Shown here piece by piece: positions 45,508-55,730 of a stretch of DNA of 59,769 nt. The first letter of the stretch is position 1; every line of letters begins with the position of its first letter. Under the pieces are notes generated by a model, which was given only the letters and a program-made list of their open reading frames with translations, was not told the DNA's origin and made no database searches. The position numbers were made by a program, and so were the translations under genes. The stretch covers positions 1 to 59,769 of the forward strand of contig JAQBYJ010000026.1 in assembly GCA_027622555.1 (NCBI GenBank). The letters are read 5' to 3'. Source of the stretch: Verrucomicrobiota bacterium (GTDB lineage: Bacteria; Verrucomicrobiota; Verrucomicrobiia; Opitutales; UBA2995).

Positions 45508-46521
45508 CTATTTGAAAGTTGATTTGGAAGCATCAACTACTGCCTGGATGTCAAAATTGCTTTTGTCCTCCGGAAACTCATGATCGACCAGATACCATTC
45601 TTCGGTAAATGAAACCCGTTCACCCGGAGCAATGGTTTCAAGGGGTCCTATCGGTTCCAACTCCGTCGTGGTTAAAGTGTCACGGAAATTTTCCACATAC
45701 CAAATGGAGATAGTCATCGGGACTCGTTCTCCATATAATTTGTTCGGGAATACCGGATACTTTTTCACGAATAAAAGATCATTGGGCATAAGGTAGGAAA
45801 ACCATCCTTCCATCGAATCCATGGCCAATTTGGGATGTTTCGGAGCACCAGAAATAACGAGACAGTTGTCGCGGATGCTGATCGATGCATTCTCCGGCAC
45901 CATGTTTATCCGGTTTTCCGGTTCGTACATCACATAGTGGTTTTTGTACCGGGACCACTCCGACAGAGGAATCACAACGATGCCCCCACCCTTCCCAAAA
46001 GTTCTACTCCAGTGATTGTGTCGACGGGTTTCCTTGCTGAAATTGATCAGAGTCTGTTTGCAGCTCAAATGAGAACCTTTACTAGACAAGGAAAATGTCC
46101 GGACCACTTGAATTCCGATGCTTTCCTTCCTAACGCTAGTGAGAGTCGCCTGTCGACTTCCTGTTATTTCTGACACCCAGGCGCCTAACCAAATGTCATC
46201 CCGTTTGGGCGCAATTCCCTCCAAACCAAAGTCGAATCTTCCAGCACCACTGAAAATGCGTTTTTCGGAGTCGGGATCATAATGATAACCCTCCTCTCCG
46301 GGAATAATCTCCAGGGCTTCTTTGCCACGCAATTGGTAGGACATTATTTTGCCTCCTACAGCAGGCGTAAGGATGACCGTGCAATCGTCATTCGAAAGCT
46401 CGATAGAGTCGTCGTATCCAAAGTATTCAATTACCCGAGCCCCAGGAGCTCCATTACTTGAGTTTGACAAAATGAATAGTAGAGCGAACCCAGTGACGAT
46501 AGTTAGGAGTTTAAATTGCAT
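45508..46521 (-). CDS. Exported DUF4380-like / galactose-mutarotase-fold protein
   Basis: The 337-residue protein has a signal peptide (residues about 1-24, ending SNGAPG). The body looks like a mutarotase-type beta-sandwich: SIELSNDDCTVILTPAVGGKIMSYQ, GWFSYLMPNDLLFVKKYPVFP and a C-terminal IAPGERVSFTEEWYLVD. It resembles DUF4380 proteins, which are secreted and of unknown function. It is the last gene of a minus-strand group with a Kelch protein and a sulfatase, which suggests a role in handling a carbohydrate outside the cytoplasm (inference). Confidence 0.6.
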   Translation of the reverse strand: MQFKLLTIVTGFALLFILSNSSNGAPGARVIEYFGYDDSIELSNDDCTVILTPAVGGKIMSYQLRGKEALEIIPGEEGYHYDPDSEKRIFSGAGRFDFGLEGIAPKRDDIWLGAWVSEITGSRQATLTSVRKESIGIQVVRTFSLSSKGSHLSCKQTLINFSKETRRHNHWSRTFGKGGGIVVIPLSEWSRYKNHYVMYEPENRINMVPENASISIRDNCLVISGAPKHPKLAMDSMEGWFSYLMPNDLLFVKKYPVFPNKLYGERVPMTISIWYVENFRDTLTTTELEPIGPLETIAPGERVSFTEEWYLVDHEFPEDKSNFDIQAVVDASKSTFK

Positions 46522-46672
46522 GCCGAAAAGATTGCTAAAATGACCTTAGAGGTAAACCGCATAATAATGAAATAATCTTCCTCCAAAAGACGGATGGCCG
46601 TTATTGAATAAGAGCAACGACCAGCATAAATATTTATAAAACAGCACCTACGCCATACCGCATCCCGGGACG

Positions 46673-47698
46673 TTAACGCACCCCGCAGCAAGCGTCGTAA
46701 TGCGCCTTGATATTGAACCGCTCGGTGCTCAACAGCTCGGGTCCACCGCCACGAGCTCCACTCCCGGAACAGGTGTAAATGTAATCCTGATACTTCCCGA
46801 TTCCTGTTCCATGCCGACCCGTGGCAAGAACTGGCCAGACGATCCATTTCTGCGATTTGGCATCGAACACTTCCACCTCGTTGTGAGCCGGTGATTTCCT
46901 CTCGGTTTCCCCGCCAACTACCATCAGCATGCTTTCGTAAACAAACACAGAATTTCCCGCCCGAGGAGTCGGCAAATCCAGCTGAGGTGAGGGAAGCGTA
47001 CTCCAGATTTCTGTTTTTAGATCGAATACATCTACCTCCTTGATGGTCAGTTCAAACACCTGTCCCGTACTGTGGGAACTTCTTCTGCCAGCCAAAGCGT
47101 ACAGTTTATCGCCCACCACTGCAGCCTGGAAATGGTCACGGGCTCTCGGGGCGTCGGGCAGCTTTCTCCATTTTCCAGTATTTGGATCGTATTCATCAAC
47201 CCAGTTCACCCAACCGTCCGAGTGCCCATTCTGGATACCCGCAACGATGTAAAATTTATCATTGTAAATAACGACCCCAGCAGACCCGCGAATACGATCG
47301 GCGGGAATGGGATCTCCTTTCGCCCACGTGTCGGTCTTAGGATTGTAGGTATAGATATTGGGCAGCCCAACTTCATTGGGATACGGGCCTGTCATGGCAC
47401 CGATAAAATATATCAGACCTTTATAATACACGGGTTGAAAATGATGAATCTCAACAGGCGGTGCGGAGCCATGCGTCCAGGTATTTGTTTCCGGATCGAG
47501 AATATCAACCGGCTGGATCTTCCTACCACCGGAGAGATAAAACTTTCCTTCGTATTCCACAAACGCCGCTTCATGCCTCTGATGAAGCTCGCCCTGGGTC
47601 TCTACCAACTGCCAGGTCTCCGAGGCGTCGAGAAGACTGGTAATAATTAGAAACAGAAAGATCGATCGTTTTAGAGGTGAAAAAAACCTTTTAAACAT
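46673..47698 (-). CDS. Exported Kelch-repeat beta-propeller protein
   Basis: The 341-residue protein has a signal peptide (residues about 9-25, IFLFLIITSLLDASE) and about six Kelch motifs, seen as repeated units such as GKFYLSGGRKI, GLIYFIGAMTG, DKFYIVAGIQN, DKLYALAGRRS and SMLMVVGGETE, each followed by a WxxG- or NTWxxG-like strand. Such propellers bind carbohydrates or proteins; there is no sign of the galactose oxidase copper site. It lies between the sulfatase and the DUF4380-like gene, 42 bases from the former. Confidence 0.85.
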   Translation of the reverse strand: MFKRFFSPLKRSIFLFLIITSLLDASETWQLVETQGELHQRHEAAFVEYEGKFYLSGGRKIQPVDILDPETNTWTHGSAPPVEIHHFQPVYYKGLIYFIGAMTGPYPNEVGLPNIYTYNPKTDTWAKGDPIPADRIRGSAGVVIYNDKFYIVAGIQNGHSDGWVNWVDEYDPNTGKWRKLPDAPRARDHFQAAVVGDKLYALAGRRSSHSTGQVFELTIKEVDVFDLKTEIWSTLPSPQLDLPTPRAGNSVFVYESMLMVVGGETERKSPAHNEVEVFDAKSQKWIVWPVLATGRHGTGIGKYQDYIYTCSGSGARGGGPELLSTERFNIKAHYDACCGVR

Positions 47699-47740
47699 TT
47701 TCGGAAGTTTGAGTTAGAGAGTGGAAGGTGGATACAAAAA

Positions 47741-49195
47741 CTAGTGACTGGTGAAATTTGCTTTTTCACCAGGGGTTGGAGAATTATTAAAATGACCACG
47801 TTTCAATACCGCTTCGATACCGCCATTGGCTTCAATGAGGGCGGCTTGCGAAGCCTTGGCTTCCTGATCTACCAACGCAGGATCCAGGATTTCATGTAAC
47901 TTCGTTTTCATGCGCTTTTCCACCTCTGAGTAGTCAGAGTGATTATGCAAATCGCAGTTTTCCAGTGGATCTGTTTTGAGGTCGTACAACTCTGGCGGGT
48001 CGTTGTGATAATGAATATATTTATACCGGCCATCGCAGATCATAAAGATGCCATGATGAAAATGCAGGGCATGATACTCGCTAAAAACATATCTTTGTTC
48101 CGGAGACTCAGCCAACAAATCAGGCAAAGCTTTTCCGGGTCGACCGTCTTCGGGATCTCGCTCAATCCCGAAGTTTTTAACGAAGGTCGGATACAGGTCC
48201 ACGAGGGAGACAGGAATATTGGAAACCTGGCCTTTCGGATAGTCAGGACCCGCGGCAAGGAACGGAATCCCGGCCGACTCTTCGTACATGGTGAATTTCC
48301 CAAACAGGCCACGCGACCCTCTGCTTTCGCCATGATCCGTGGAATAAACAATATTGGTGCTATCCTCCAATCCCAGCTCGGATATCGCGTTCAGCACTTT
48401 TCCAATATTTTCATCCAGATTGGAAATACTGGCTGTATAGGCGCGATTCATATTCATGATTTGCTCCTCAGTGAACGGCTCTTCTTGACCATGCAAATGT
48501 CGCAGAACTTTCAATGCGGGATGACCGTTCCAATCTTCCTGCTTCATCTGTGGCGGACGAGGCAGCTCTTTATCGGCGTAATAATCAAACCATTTGGGCG
48601 GAGCGATGTAAGGGGGATGTGGACAAACAAACGAAACCCAAAGAACCCAAGGTTTTCCATTTTGTGCGGCAACCCGACTCTTCAACCAATCTATCGCTTG
48701 CGTGGCGATCCGGGCATCATACTCCAGGTAAGTGGATGTTCCCGATCCGGCACCTTTAATTTCATTTCGCTTATCTCGAACTTCCGCTCGTTCATCGCGA
48801 ATACATCCATGCAAATCACCGCCTTCATAAACATACAAGGTATCGATCTCTTCGGTAAACCCATTGTCATCTTCGGCGCAGCGGAAATGCAGCTTCCCGA
48901 TAACGGTTACATCAACATCGTTCTTTCGTAAAACATGGTGCCAGCTTTCGTTTTCCCCGTGATACGGATGTGCATTGTCCCAGTTTCCAATTTGGTGCAC
49001 AAAGCGACCCGTGGCCAAACTCGCCCGCTCAGGAACACAAATCGGACAATTCGTATACGCTCTATCAAAGGCGGTTCCTCGGGCGGCCAGGGCATCCAGA
49101 TTAGGCGTTTGAAACACGGGGTTTTTCCTGCCAACAAAGTCCTTGTTATGCTGGTCGGAGAATATGAATAGAAAATTATTGGGTCGATCGCTCAT
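47741..49195 (-). CDS. Choline-sulfatase-like sulfatase without signal peptide
   Basis: The 484-residue protein opens RPNNFLFIFSDQHNKDFVG, the sulfatase metal motif, with the CxPxR signature CVPER at residues 53-57 and ASLATGRFVHQIGNWDN after it. The middle has TVIGKLHFRC and YSTDHGESRGSRGLFGKF. The pattern is closest to choline-sulfatase/arylsulfatase-like members. In contrast to the two other sulfatases in this window it has no signal peptide, so it would act in the cytoplasm or be exported by another route. It heads a minus-strand group with the Kelch and DUF4380-like genes. Confidence 0.85.
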   Translation of the reverse strand: MSDRPNNFLFIFSDQHNKDFVGRKNPVFQTPNLDALAARGTAFDRAYTNCPICVPERASLATGRFVHQIGNWDNAHPYHGENESWHHVLRKNDVDVTVIGKLHFRCAEDDNGFTEEIDTLYVYEGGDLHGCIRDERAEVRDKRNEIKGAGSGTSTYLEYDARIATQAIDWLKSRVAAQNGKPWVLWVSFVCPHPPYIAPPKWFDYYADKELPRPPQMKQEDWNGHPALKVLRHLHGQEEPFTEEQIMNMNRAYTASISNLDENIGKVLNAISELGLEDSTNIVYSTDHGESRGSRGLFGKFTMYEESAGIPFLAAGPDYPKGQVSNIPVSLVDLYPTFVKNFGIERDPEDGRPGKALPDLLAESPEQRYVFSEYHALHFHHGIFMICDGRYKYIHYHNDPPELYDLKTDPLENCDLHNHSDYSEVEKRMKTKLHEILDPALVDQEAKASQAALIEANGGIEAVLKRGHFNNSPTPGEKANFTSH

Positions 49196-49283
49196 TAAAG
49201 TGGTTTTATTAAAAAACAGGTCGGGGTTGTTGAAGAACTAAACTTGCTTATGGAGAACAGAAATAACAACCAGAACCTGACAT

Positions 49284-50066
49284 TTACTCAAAGGATAAAT
49301 ACGATCTCACCGTCTCCCAGTATGAAGGGTACTCGATAATTGAATTATGGGCAGCTTCCTTAATAAGAACCCACTCAACTTCACCCTGCCAATTGTCAGC
49401 CAGTTTTCGGGAATGATGTTGCGGAATTATGGTATCGTTTTCTGCTATAAGAAAAAGTGCTGGTTTTGAAACATCCTTTGCAGCCTTCAAAGAATCGAAG
49501 CGATCCTTGATCAACAAAGCTATGGGTGCCCACGGATAGATCCCCTGCCCTACGGCTGCAATGCTATCGTAGGGAGTGATTAAAATTAAACGATCCACAT
49601 TTCGCTGACCGGCGACCTGAACGGCCACTCCGCTCCCAAGGCTTCGCCCTATCAAAACAATCGAATCGAAACGATCTTCAACACTGTCAAAAATTGCCAG
49701 GGCATCCTCGACGATACTCTTCTCAGTCGGCGCACCGTCGCTATCACCATATCCCCTATAATTCATCAGCAAGGTCGCAACAGATGGAAGCATTTTGAAT
49801 TGCCCAATATTTTGAGACGCTTCATCCGCATTGCCTCCGTAGTATATGAGGAGTTTTTTGTTGTGCGGATTAATCAGCCAACCGCGAAGAACATTTCCAT
49901 CACGGTTCAGTTCGTACTCAAACGCGGTGTTCTCCTTTACGTGGTCCCAATCACGATCCAGACCTTGCGGAAAATAAAGAATCTTTCGTTGGTTCACATA
50001 CAAATACGCCACCATCACACAAAAGGCGGCCGCCACAATTCCAACTATGACTAAAAAAACTTTCAC
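49284..50066 (-). CDS. Membrane-anchored alpha/beta hydrolase (BEM46/ABHD13-like)
   Basis: The 260-residue protein starts at a GTG with one N-terminal membrane segment (residues about 3-24) and then an alpha/beta hydrolase fold: NQRKILYFPQGLDRDW, LIYYGGNADE as oxyanion region, the nucleophile in GRSLGSG, the acid in LIAENDTIIP and the base in EAAHNSI. This pattern is typical of the BEM46/ABHD13-like group, of unknown substrate. The hydrolase domain probably faces the periplasm. It lies 88 bases from the sulfatase start. Confidence 0.8.
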   Translation of the reverse strand: MKVFLVIVGIVAAAFCVMVAYLYVNQRKILYFPQGLDRDWDHVKENTAFEYELNRDGNVLRGWLINPHNKKLLIYYGGNADEASQNIGQFKMLPSVATLLMNYRGYGDSDGAPTEKSIVEDALAIFDSVEDRFDSIVLIGRSLGSGVAVQVAGQRNVDRLILITPYDSIAAVGQGIYPWAPIALLIKDRFDSLKAAKDVSKPALFLIAENDTIIPQHHSRKLADNWQGEVEWVLIKEAAHNSIIEYPSYWETVRSYLSFE

Positions 50067-50139
50067 TTCGAAATACAGTTTTTTGAAATTTCTCTTCCAG
50101 ACACCTGAACACTGACACAGCTCATCTCACTGAAACTTC

Positions 50140-50889
50140 CTACAACCATCTTCGAGTCAGACTATACGATTGAGCGGTCGGCCCATACTTCGGCGCAGTT
50201 GCCATATGCAAAGCCAGGGGGACCACATCCTCGGGAAGCTTCTGATATTCGTGGGCACCCCCAAGAGAATCCAACAACTTGCGCTCTGGCTCTTGGCCTT
50301 CGGCCAGTTTCGTGTGAACGATACCCGGGATAAGTTCGTTCACGGTTATGTTAAAGGTGATAAGTTCTTCAGCAAGCATGCGGGTAAAATGCCAGAGTCC
50401 GGCTTTGGCAGCGCAGTAGGCGGCGATTCGATTGTGCCCCTTATGTCCGGTTCCTGACCCCATGATAATAATCTTGCCTTCCCCTCGAACCTTTAGATGA
50501 GGAATGACCGCTTGGGCCGTGTAAAAAGCACTGTTTAAATTCACTTCAATGGTGTCTCTCCATATTTGTGGATCAGCCTCCATAATTGAATTACTCTCAA
50601 GACATCCCCCTGCATTCATGAAAACCAGGTCCAAACCGCCAAAGGTTTCAGCTGTTAGATCCACCATGCGCTTAACCGCGGCAGGATCGGTAATGTCGCA
50701 GACAATCGAAATCGCCTCTCCGCCGGCCTGGTTAATTTCAAAGGCGACAGCATCTATCTGAGCTGCTGTTCTAGCCGTTACACAAACCCGGGCACCTGCT
50801 GCCGCATAACCCTTAACAATCGCACGACCAATGCCTTTTCCTGATCCCGTTACTATGGCGACTTTTCCTTCAAGCGGTTTATCAGTCAT
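50140..50889 (-). CDS. Short-chain dehydrogenase/reductase
   Basis: The 249-residue protein is a classical SDR: the nucleotide-binding TGSGKGIG at residues 14-21, MNAGG at 91-95, the catalytic Asn in the NLNSAF region, Ser145, and Tyr158-x3-Lys162 in YCAAK. The length is typical. It is similar to 3-oxoacyl-ACP reductase-like SDRs, but the substrate cannot be told. It is on the same strand as the upstream accessory genes, with 73 bases before the hydrolase start. Confidence 0.88.
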   Translation of the reverse strand: MTDKPLEGKVAIVTGSGKGIGRAIVKGYAAAGARVCVTARTAAQIDAVAFEINQAGGEAISIVCDITDPAAVKRMVDLTAETFGGLDLVFMNAGGCLESNSIMEADPQIWRDTIEVNLNSAFYTAQAVIPHLKVRGEGKIIIMGSGTGHKGHNRIAAYCAAKAGLWHFTRMLAEELITFNITVNELIPGIVHTKLAEGQEPERKLLDSLGGAHEYQKLPEDVVPLALHMATAPKYGPTAQSYSLTRRWL

Positions 50890-51154
50890 AACTATTCGAA
50901 ATATCCATTTTTATCTTAGCGGCAACGATACATTTAAACATGGTTTTTGGCGAGATTCAGATGTTGATCTTGATGACCGAGAGGCGAAGGAATGCACATC
51001 GGTGCATGACTGAGGCGGGAGCGAAGGATAAGTCGGCATGTGGACCCGAGGATGAGAGCAGGCGTCTGGCCGAAAAATTAACTCTGTAAAATGAATCCAA
51101 ACATTGTAGTTCATTATTTGAAACCTCTTGTTCTCATCCGGCCAAAATCCTTGT
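50890..51154. other. Non-coding region with hairpin-rich block
   Basis: This 265-base gap has no convincing gene. Bases about 50940-51080 differ in style from the flanks: they are GC-richer and contain a perfect hairpin ATGCAC-ATCG-GTGCAT (50992-51007), next to GAGGCG/GAGGCGGGAG purine-rich text. It may be a repeat or a structured RNA; I cannot identify it. Confidence 0.35.
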
Positions 51155-53335
51155 TTACCGTTGTAACTGAGCACCGAGCTGCTGTTGGTAAATGAGAAAG
51201 TCCGTGTTGGAAGGCTCTAATTCGATGGCTCGGCTAATGCAGCCCATCGCTTTTTGAGGTTCCTGCATATAGGCATAGATCATGGCGAGGTTATACCACC
51301 AGCGGGCCTGGTTCGGATCGAGACCCACAGCCTGAACGAACGCCTTTTCCGCACCTGAGTAATCACCACTTTCCGCCAGGAGTAACCCCTCGGAGTAGGC
51401 GAGCAAAGCGATCTCAGGACCAATCTTCCGGGCTTCAGCTAAAATACTCAGTGCTCCCCTGATGTCACCTGCACGGGAAAGCAGGATAGCAGCGTCGTAG
51501 TACAAATAAGGATTTTCCTTATCGAAGGAAACAGCCTGCAGGGTAAGTTTTTTGGCCAGAGGAAAATCTCCCTGGACCAACGCAAGTTCTGCTCGACGTA
51601 GCGACCCACCCGGACGGTCCGCATTCATTTCTGCGTAGGCTTCCCATTCCTGAAATGCCGGAACAGTTGGATCGAATTGAGACATCAAAGCCTCGGCAGC
51701 CCGATTTCTGACAAGGAGTGCCTCATCCTTAAGCGCGGCCTGCAAAGTCTCCAATTGCTCCTGACGCTGGGACAACACAGTTAACGATGCTTCTCTCAAC
51801 ATCGGAGACTCGTGTTTAAAATTTTCCTGAGCCAATTCAACCACCGATTCATCTTGCGCATTTTGAGCAAGCAGACGCATCCAGGTAGTTTTCCAGTATA
51901 CATTTTCTTCAGCGGCCAAAATCGACTTCACTGCAGCCAGACTATCTGGCAAACCTTGATGAGCTTCCGTGAGAGTTTTTGCCCGGTTCTGAACGTGGCT
52001 ACGCCTTGTAGAATCACCATACCAATTGTTTACATGCTCCAACGCCCACTCGGTTGTCTGATCTGAGTGACAGGTACTACAGGTGTTGGGCACACCAAAA
52101 TCGATCGTGAGCTGAGGATCCGGACTGGAAAACCCGTGATCTCTTCTCGAATCTCTACCCATATAAACCCGCTCCGGCATATGACACTCAATGCAGCTGT
52201 TTCCCGCGCTCCCTTCCTTGTGGTGAGAATGAGCAATCGGATCGATTAATATGGACTCATTCGCCCCGGTAGCGTGACAACGCATACACAAGGCATTGTT
52301 TTGAACCGGCAAAATCGGCTCGCCCGAATGAGCATTATGGCAATCCATGCAGGTGATTCCTTTATGCCCCATCCGACTCATCATAAAAGACGCGTAGACA
52401 TAATCTTCCTCCAACGCTTGGCCATCGGGGAAGTATGCTCCAGGCGCATCCGGCAATGTAAGACGATAATGATTAAAGAAACGTTCGCCCGCATGAAATC
52501 CATTCGCGGTCAATTCCTCTCGGCGCGCATGGCAGGTAGCACAATTTTCCATGCTTATCTGTAAATTAGCCGGTGTTGCAGGTGTCACATAGTTTCCCGA
52601 TCGGGCGGCTTTAACATGCTCTTCCATTCCGGAATGACATTGAACGCAACTCACGGTTTGCATCAGCCAAGTACTCTTGTACTCGTTTTTATGCATATCG
52701 TAATTTTTCTCAAAATCGGTCATGTGACAATAGGCACAATTCGTATTCCAATTCATACCCTGCTGTGACCAGTGCCCCCACTCTGTCGGTCGACGATCCT
52801 CATCTCCGAATACATTAAACCATTCCTTCTTGCTCGGATCCCAAGTCAGGGCCTGGGTCTGCAAACGTCCTTTCGAAGTCGGAACAAGGTATTGCCGAAT
52901 CGGTGTTTCACCAATGACACCGATTACCGGAGAGTCGTGCCCTTCAGGCATAGTCGATGGCGCATTTTTCTGAGCAATGGTGAACACATCGCCTTCGGCG
53001 GTTAAATCGTACTCGAACCCAGCTTCATCCTTAACCGGCGAAACCGAAAACGCGGCTGCATCGATTTCCGGGTCAATCAAGCGATTCGCGATGGCATGGT
53101 GACTTTTCAACCAATCATCATGCGTTGCCGTATGACACTCAGCACACACCTTCGGACTCGCCCACGCTAAATCATTGGGCCTGAACGATTCCGGGAAAAG
53201 TTCAGCCAACTCGGAATCCGTCTTTAAAATCAATGGCTCCTCCACCTTCTTTGAAGAACAACCGACCTGCATCAATAGGCAGCAGCCACCGGCAAAAAAT
53301 AAACCAACTCTAAGAAAATAAGAAACTAGTAGCAT
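51155..53335 (-). CDS. Octaheme c-type cytochrome with C-terminal TPR domain
   Basis: I choose the ATG at 53335, which gives a hydrophobic signal ending at a possible lipobox (QVGC at residues 23-26); an earlier ATG at 53428 would add 31 residues. The protein then has 726 residues. Eight CxxCH motifs are present: CAECH, CAYCH, CVQCH, CATCH, CMDCH, CMRCH, CIECH and CSTCH, all in the first 400 residues. A helical region with HEAT-like character and then about three TPR units (for example YLYYDAAILLSRAGDIRGAL and WWYNLAMIYAYMQEPQKAMG) fill the C-terminus. Such cytochromes are extracytoplasmic electron carriers or nitrite/hydroxylamine-type reductases. The downstream partner is unknown. Confidence 0.85.
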   Translation of the reverse strand: MLLVSYFLRVGLFFAGGCCLLMQVGCSSKKVEEPLILKTDSELAELFPESFRPNDLAWASPKVCAECHTATHDDWLKSHHAIANRLIDPEIDAAAFSVSPVKDEAGFEYDLTAEGDVFTIAQKNAPSTMPEGHDSPVIGVIGETPIRQYLVPTSKGRLQTQALTWDPSKKEWFNVFGDEDRRPTEWGHWSQQGMNWNTNCAYCHMTDFEKNYDMHKNEYKSTWLMQTVSCVQCHSGMEEHVKAARSGNYVTPATPANLQISMENCATCHARREELTANGFHAGERFFNHYRLTLPDAPGAYFPDGQALEEDYVYASFMMSRMGHKGITCMDCHNAHSGEPILPVQNNALCMRCHATGANESILIDPIAHSHHKEGSAGNSCIECHMPERVYMGRDSRRDHGFSSPDPQLTIDFGVPNTCSTCHSDQTTEWALEHVNNWYGDSTRRSHVQNRAKTLTEAHQGLPDSLAAVKSILAAEENVYWKTTWMRLLAQNAQDESVVELAQENFKHESPMLREASLTVLSQRQEQLETLQAALKDEALLVRNRAAEALMSQFDPTVPAFQEWEAYAEMNADRPGGSLRRAELALVQGDFPLAKKLTLQAVSFDKENPYLYYDAAILLSRAGDIRGALSILAEARKIGPEIALLAYSEGLLLAESGDYSGAEKAFVQAVGLDPNQARWWYNLAMIYAYMQEPQKAMGCISRAIELEPSNTDFLIYQQQLGAQLQR

Positions 53336-53411
53336 AAGCAGACAGGACGGACCTCCATCCCCAAACCAGCACTCCAACAAACTCCCCCATCCCTGAAAAG
53401 GAAAATAGCTG

Positions 53412-55572
53412 CTAAGAATTCTGCACAAAGCGAAACCGTACGAAGCAACGGCCGTCGATTAGATTCAAACTGGCGGTCCGGTAGCCTTCAACGTCGGGAT
53501 CCGTCATTACCACGCCGTCTGAAGTCCAATTGACGAGGTCTTTGCTGATTTCGACGAAGTAAGTGACGTCTTCACGTCCGCCGAAGAAAACATAAGCCGC
53601 CTGATCGCTTATCACAATCGGTTCCGGGGAACGGTACTGACCCAAAGGTAGATCCAGCGCGTAGTAAGCCAACAACGGCAGTCCTGTATTCAGTGGGTCG
53701 TTAACGAGTTCGGATTCATGGTGTAGATTTTGGTCAATTAACCAAAAAGTTGCAGCGGATGGTTGTTGAATACTTTGGGTCGGCAACCCTCCCCAATTGG
53801 GCTCCGTAAAACCTGTCTTTCCTTCAAAATAATATATCTTAGCCGATGGACTTACCTGATTAAATGCTTGGCTTCCCAACTGAGGAGCGTCACCAAAAAA
53901 GTAAATACGTTCCAAGCCCGGGCAATTTTCAAAAACATGTTCACCGATAGAAGACACATTAGGGGGTATCTTAAATCCAGTCAGACTAAAACAGTTCCAA
54001 AACGCGCGAATATCTATGGATTCCAATTTGTCAGGAAGATCTATGGCAGACAAGTTTCCACAATTAAAGAATGCCCAACCACCAAGGCTCGTTACCCCCT
54101 CCGGAATTATCATTTTTGTGAGGTTAGTGCATCTTGCGAAAGTGTATAATCCTATCGATGTCAGGCTGCCGGATAAAGAGACGCGTTCCAAATTGTAACA
54201 ACCATTGAAAACGTAGCCACCCAATTCCTTCACCGAATCGGGAATTGAAATTGAAGTAAAGTTGACACAATTTTCAAAAGCCGCAGCTCCTATGGAAGTG
54301 ATTTGTTCCGGGACCTCAAAGGCAGTAAATCCAGAGCAGCCCTCAAAAGTAGAGGCAAGAATGGATGTTATCCGGCTAGGAATCTCCAAGGTTTGTAGAC
54401 TTTCACATCCTTTAAAAGCTCCTTCGCCCAAGTATGATAAATGGTCTGGTAATTCAATGAATTCCAACGCTGAACATCCCGAAAAAGCAGAGGCTTCAAT
54501 TCTAGAGATGTTTGGGTGTAACTCAATTCTGCGATTCCGATGCATCCCCCAAAAGTGCTTGCACGTATCACCGTTACGCCTTGGGGAATGTTTATCGATT
54601 GAAGCGAATGGCAACCCAAAAAAGCGGCTTTCCCTATCTCAGTAACAGTCGCTGGAATATCGAGGGCTAGTAAATTTCGGCAACCTTTAAACGTCTCTTC
54701 CTGGATTGTTTTGAGAATCCCTGGTAACGATACAGTGGCCAATTCCTGGCACTCCATAAACACCTGTCGACCAAGATAGTCCAGGCGGTCAGGTAAATCC
54801 ACTTGTTCGAGATTCAAGCAAAAGCTAAAGGCACCATCTCCAATGAAATTAACGAGGTTCGGAACTACCACACTCGTAAGTTCCCTGCACTCACGAAACG
54901 CCTCCCGACCGATACGTTCGACTGATTCAGGGATAGTAATTGCGCTTAGTTTCCAGCAGTTGTAAAAGACTTCATCTCCCAGATTTTTTATTCCTTCCGG
55001 GATCGATAGGTTCATTAATTCGAAACAGTCCCGAAAAATACCTTCTCCGAGAATGGTCAATGTATCTGGAAGGCTTATAGACGTGAGTTTAGAGCATCCA
55101 GAAAATGCGTAATCCTCGATCTCACTTAGGCCGAGAGGAAATTGAACTGTTGTTAATTGGGAAAACCTGAATGCCGCTTGTCTAATGCGAGTGACAGTTT
55201 CGGGAATCTGATAGTCTTCAGGTAGTTTTCCTGGAGGATACTGAATGAGTTATGTCTCGCTCTTGGAGAAGATAAACGACTGTTTCGGAAAGCACCTTCA
55301 CCAATGGTAATTACGCTATCCGGAATGGTGAGTAAGGTTAAACGACAATTATCGAAGGCAAAATCTCCGATAGCGGAAACCGGATAACCGTTGATGCTTT
55401 CGGGGATAACAATCGGTCCGGATATTTCTTCGTTAAAATCCAGAATCGTAACATTTCCAGCAACCAAACTGTAGGTAAATTCTCCATATTGCTCAGCTCT
55501 GACTCCTGACGGACTATATAGAATCAATGCTAGAATTATTATTACCGGAAAAGTCCGAATACTAATTTGCAT
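53412..55572 (-). pseudogene. BspA-like leucine-rich-repeat surface protein, broken by two frameshifts
   Basis: One gene is spread over three frames. It starts at 55572 with a signal peptide (residues about 8-26) and LRR_5-type repeats (consensus CxxLxxIxIPxxVxxIxxxAF). The frame changes at the CCC run at 55202-55204 and again at the AA pair at 54527-54528 (minus strand). Restoring one base at each place gives perfect repeat register (IRFPETVTRIRQAAF and GGCIGIAEIELHPNISRIEA). The whole would encode about 720 residues. The C-terminal part (from about 53750 down) is a different domain with VTYFVEISKDLVNWTSDGVV and a final GRCFVRFRF, of a type common at the ends of verrucomicrobial surface proteins. 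Either this is a recent pseudogene or the assembly has two homopolymer errors. Confidence 0.8.
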
Positions 55573-55730
55573 GGTAGAAAAAAGGGAAAATACAGCTGAC
55601 TATTTTATCGCGAAAATATTTGAGATTTTTAGCTCAGCAAGATTAAACGGCGTAGGTTGCCTGTACATATGCTATGTTCATTATTCCTGCACAAATCGAT
55701 ACCGAACAATTCAGCTCAGGGCGCGCTGAT

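Noticed and set aside
47939-48931. Plus-strand frame of 330 codons
   Set aside because: Antisense to the sulfatase at 47741-49195, whose motifs are unmistakable.
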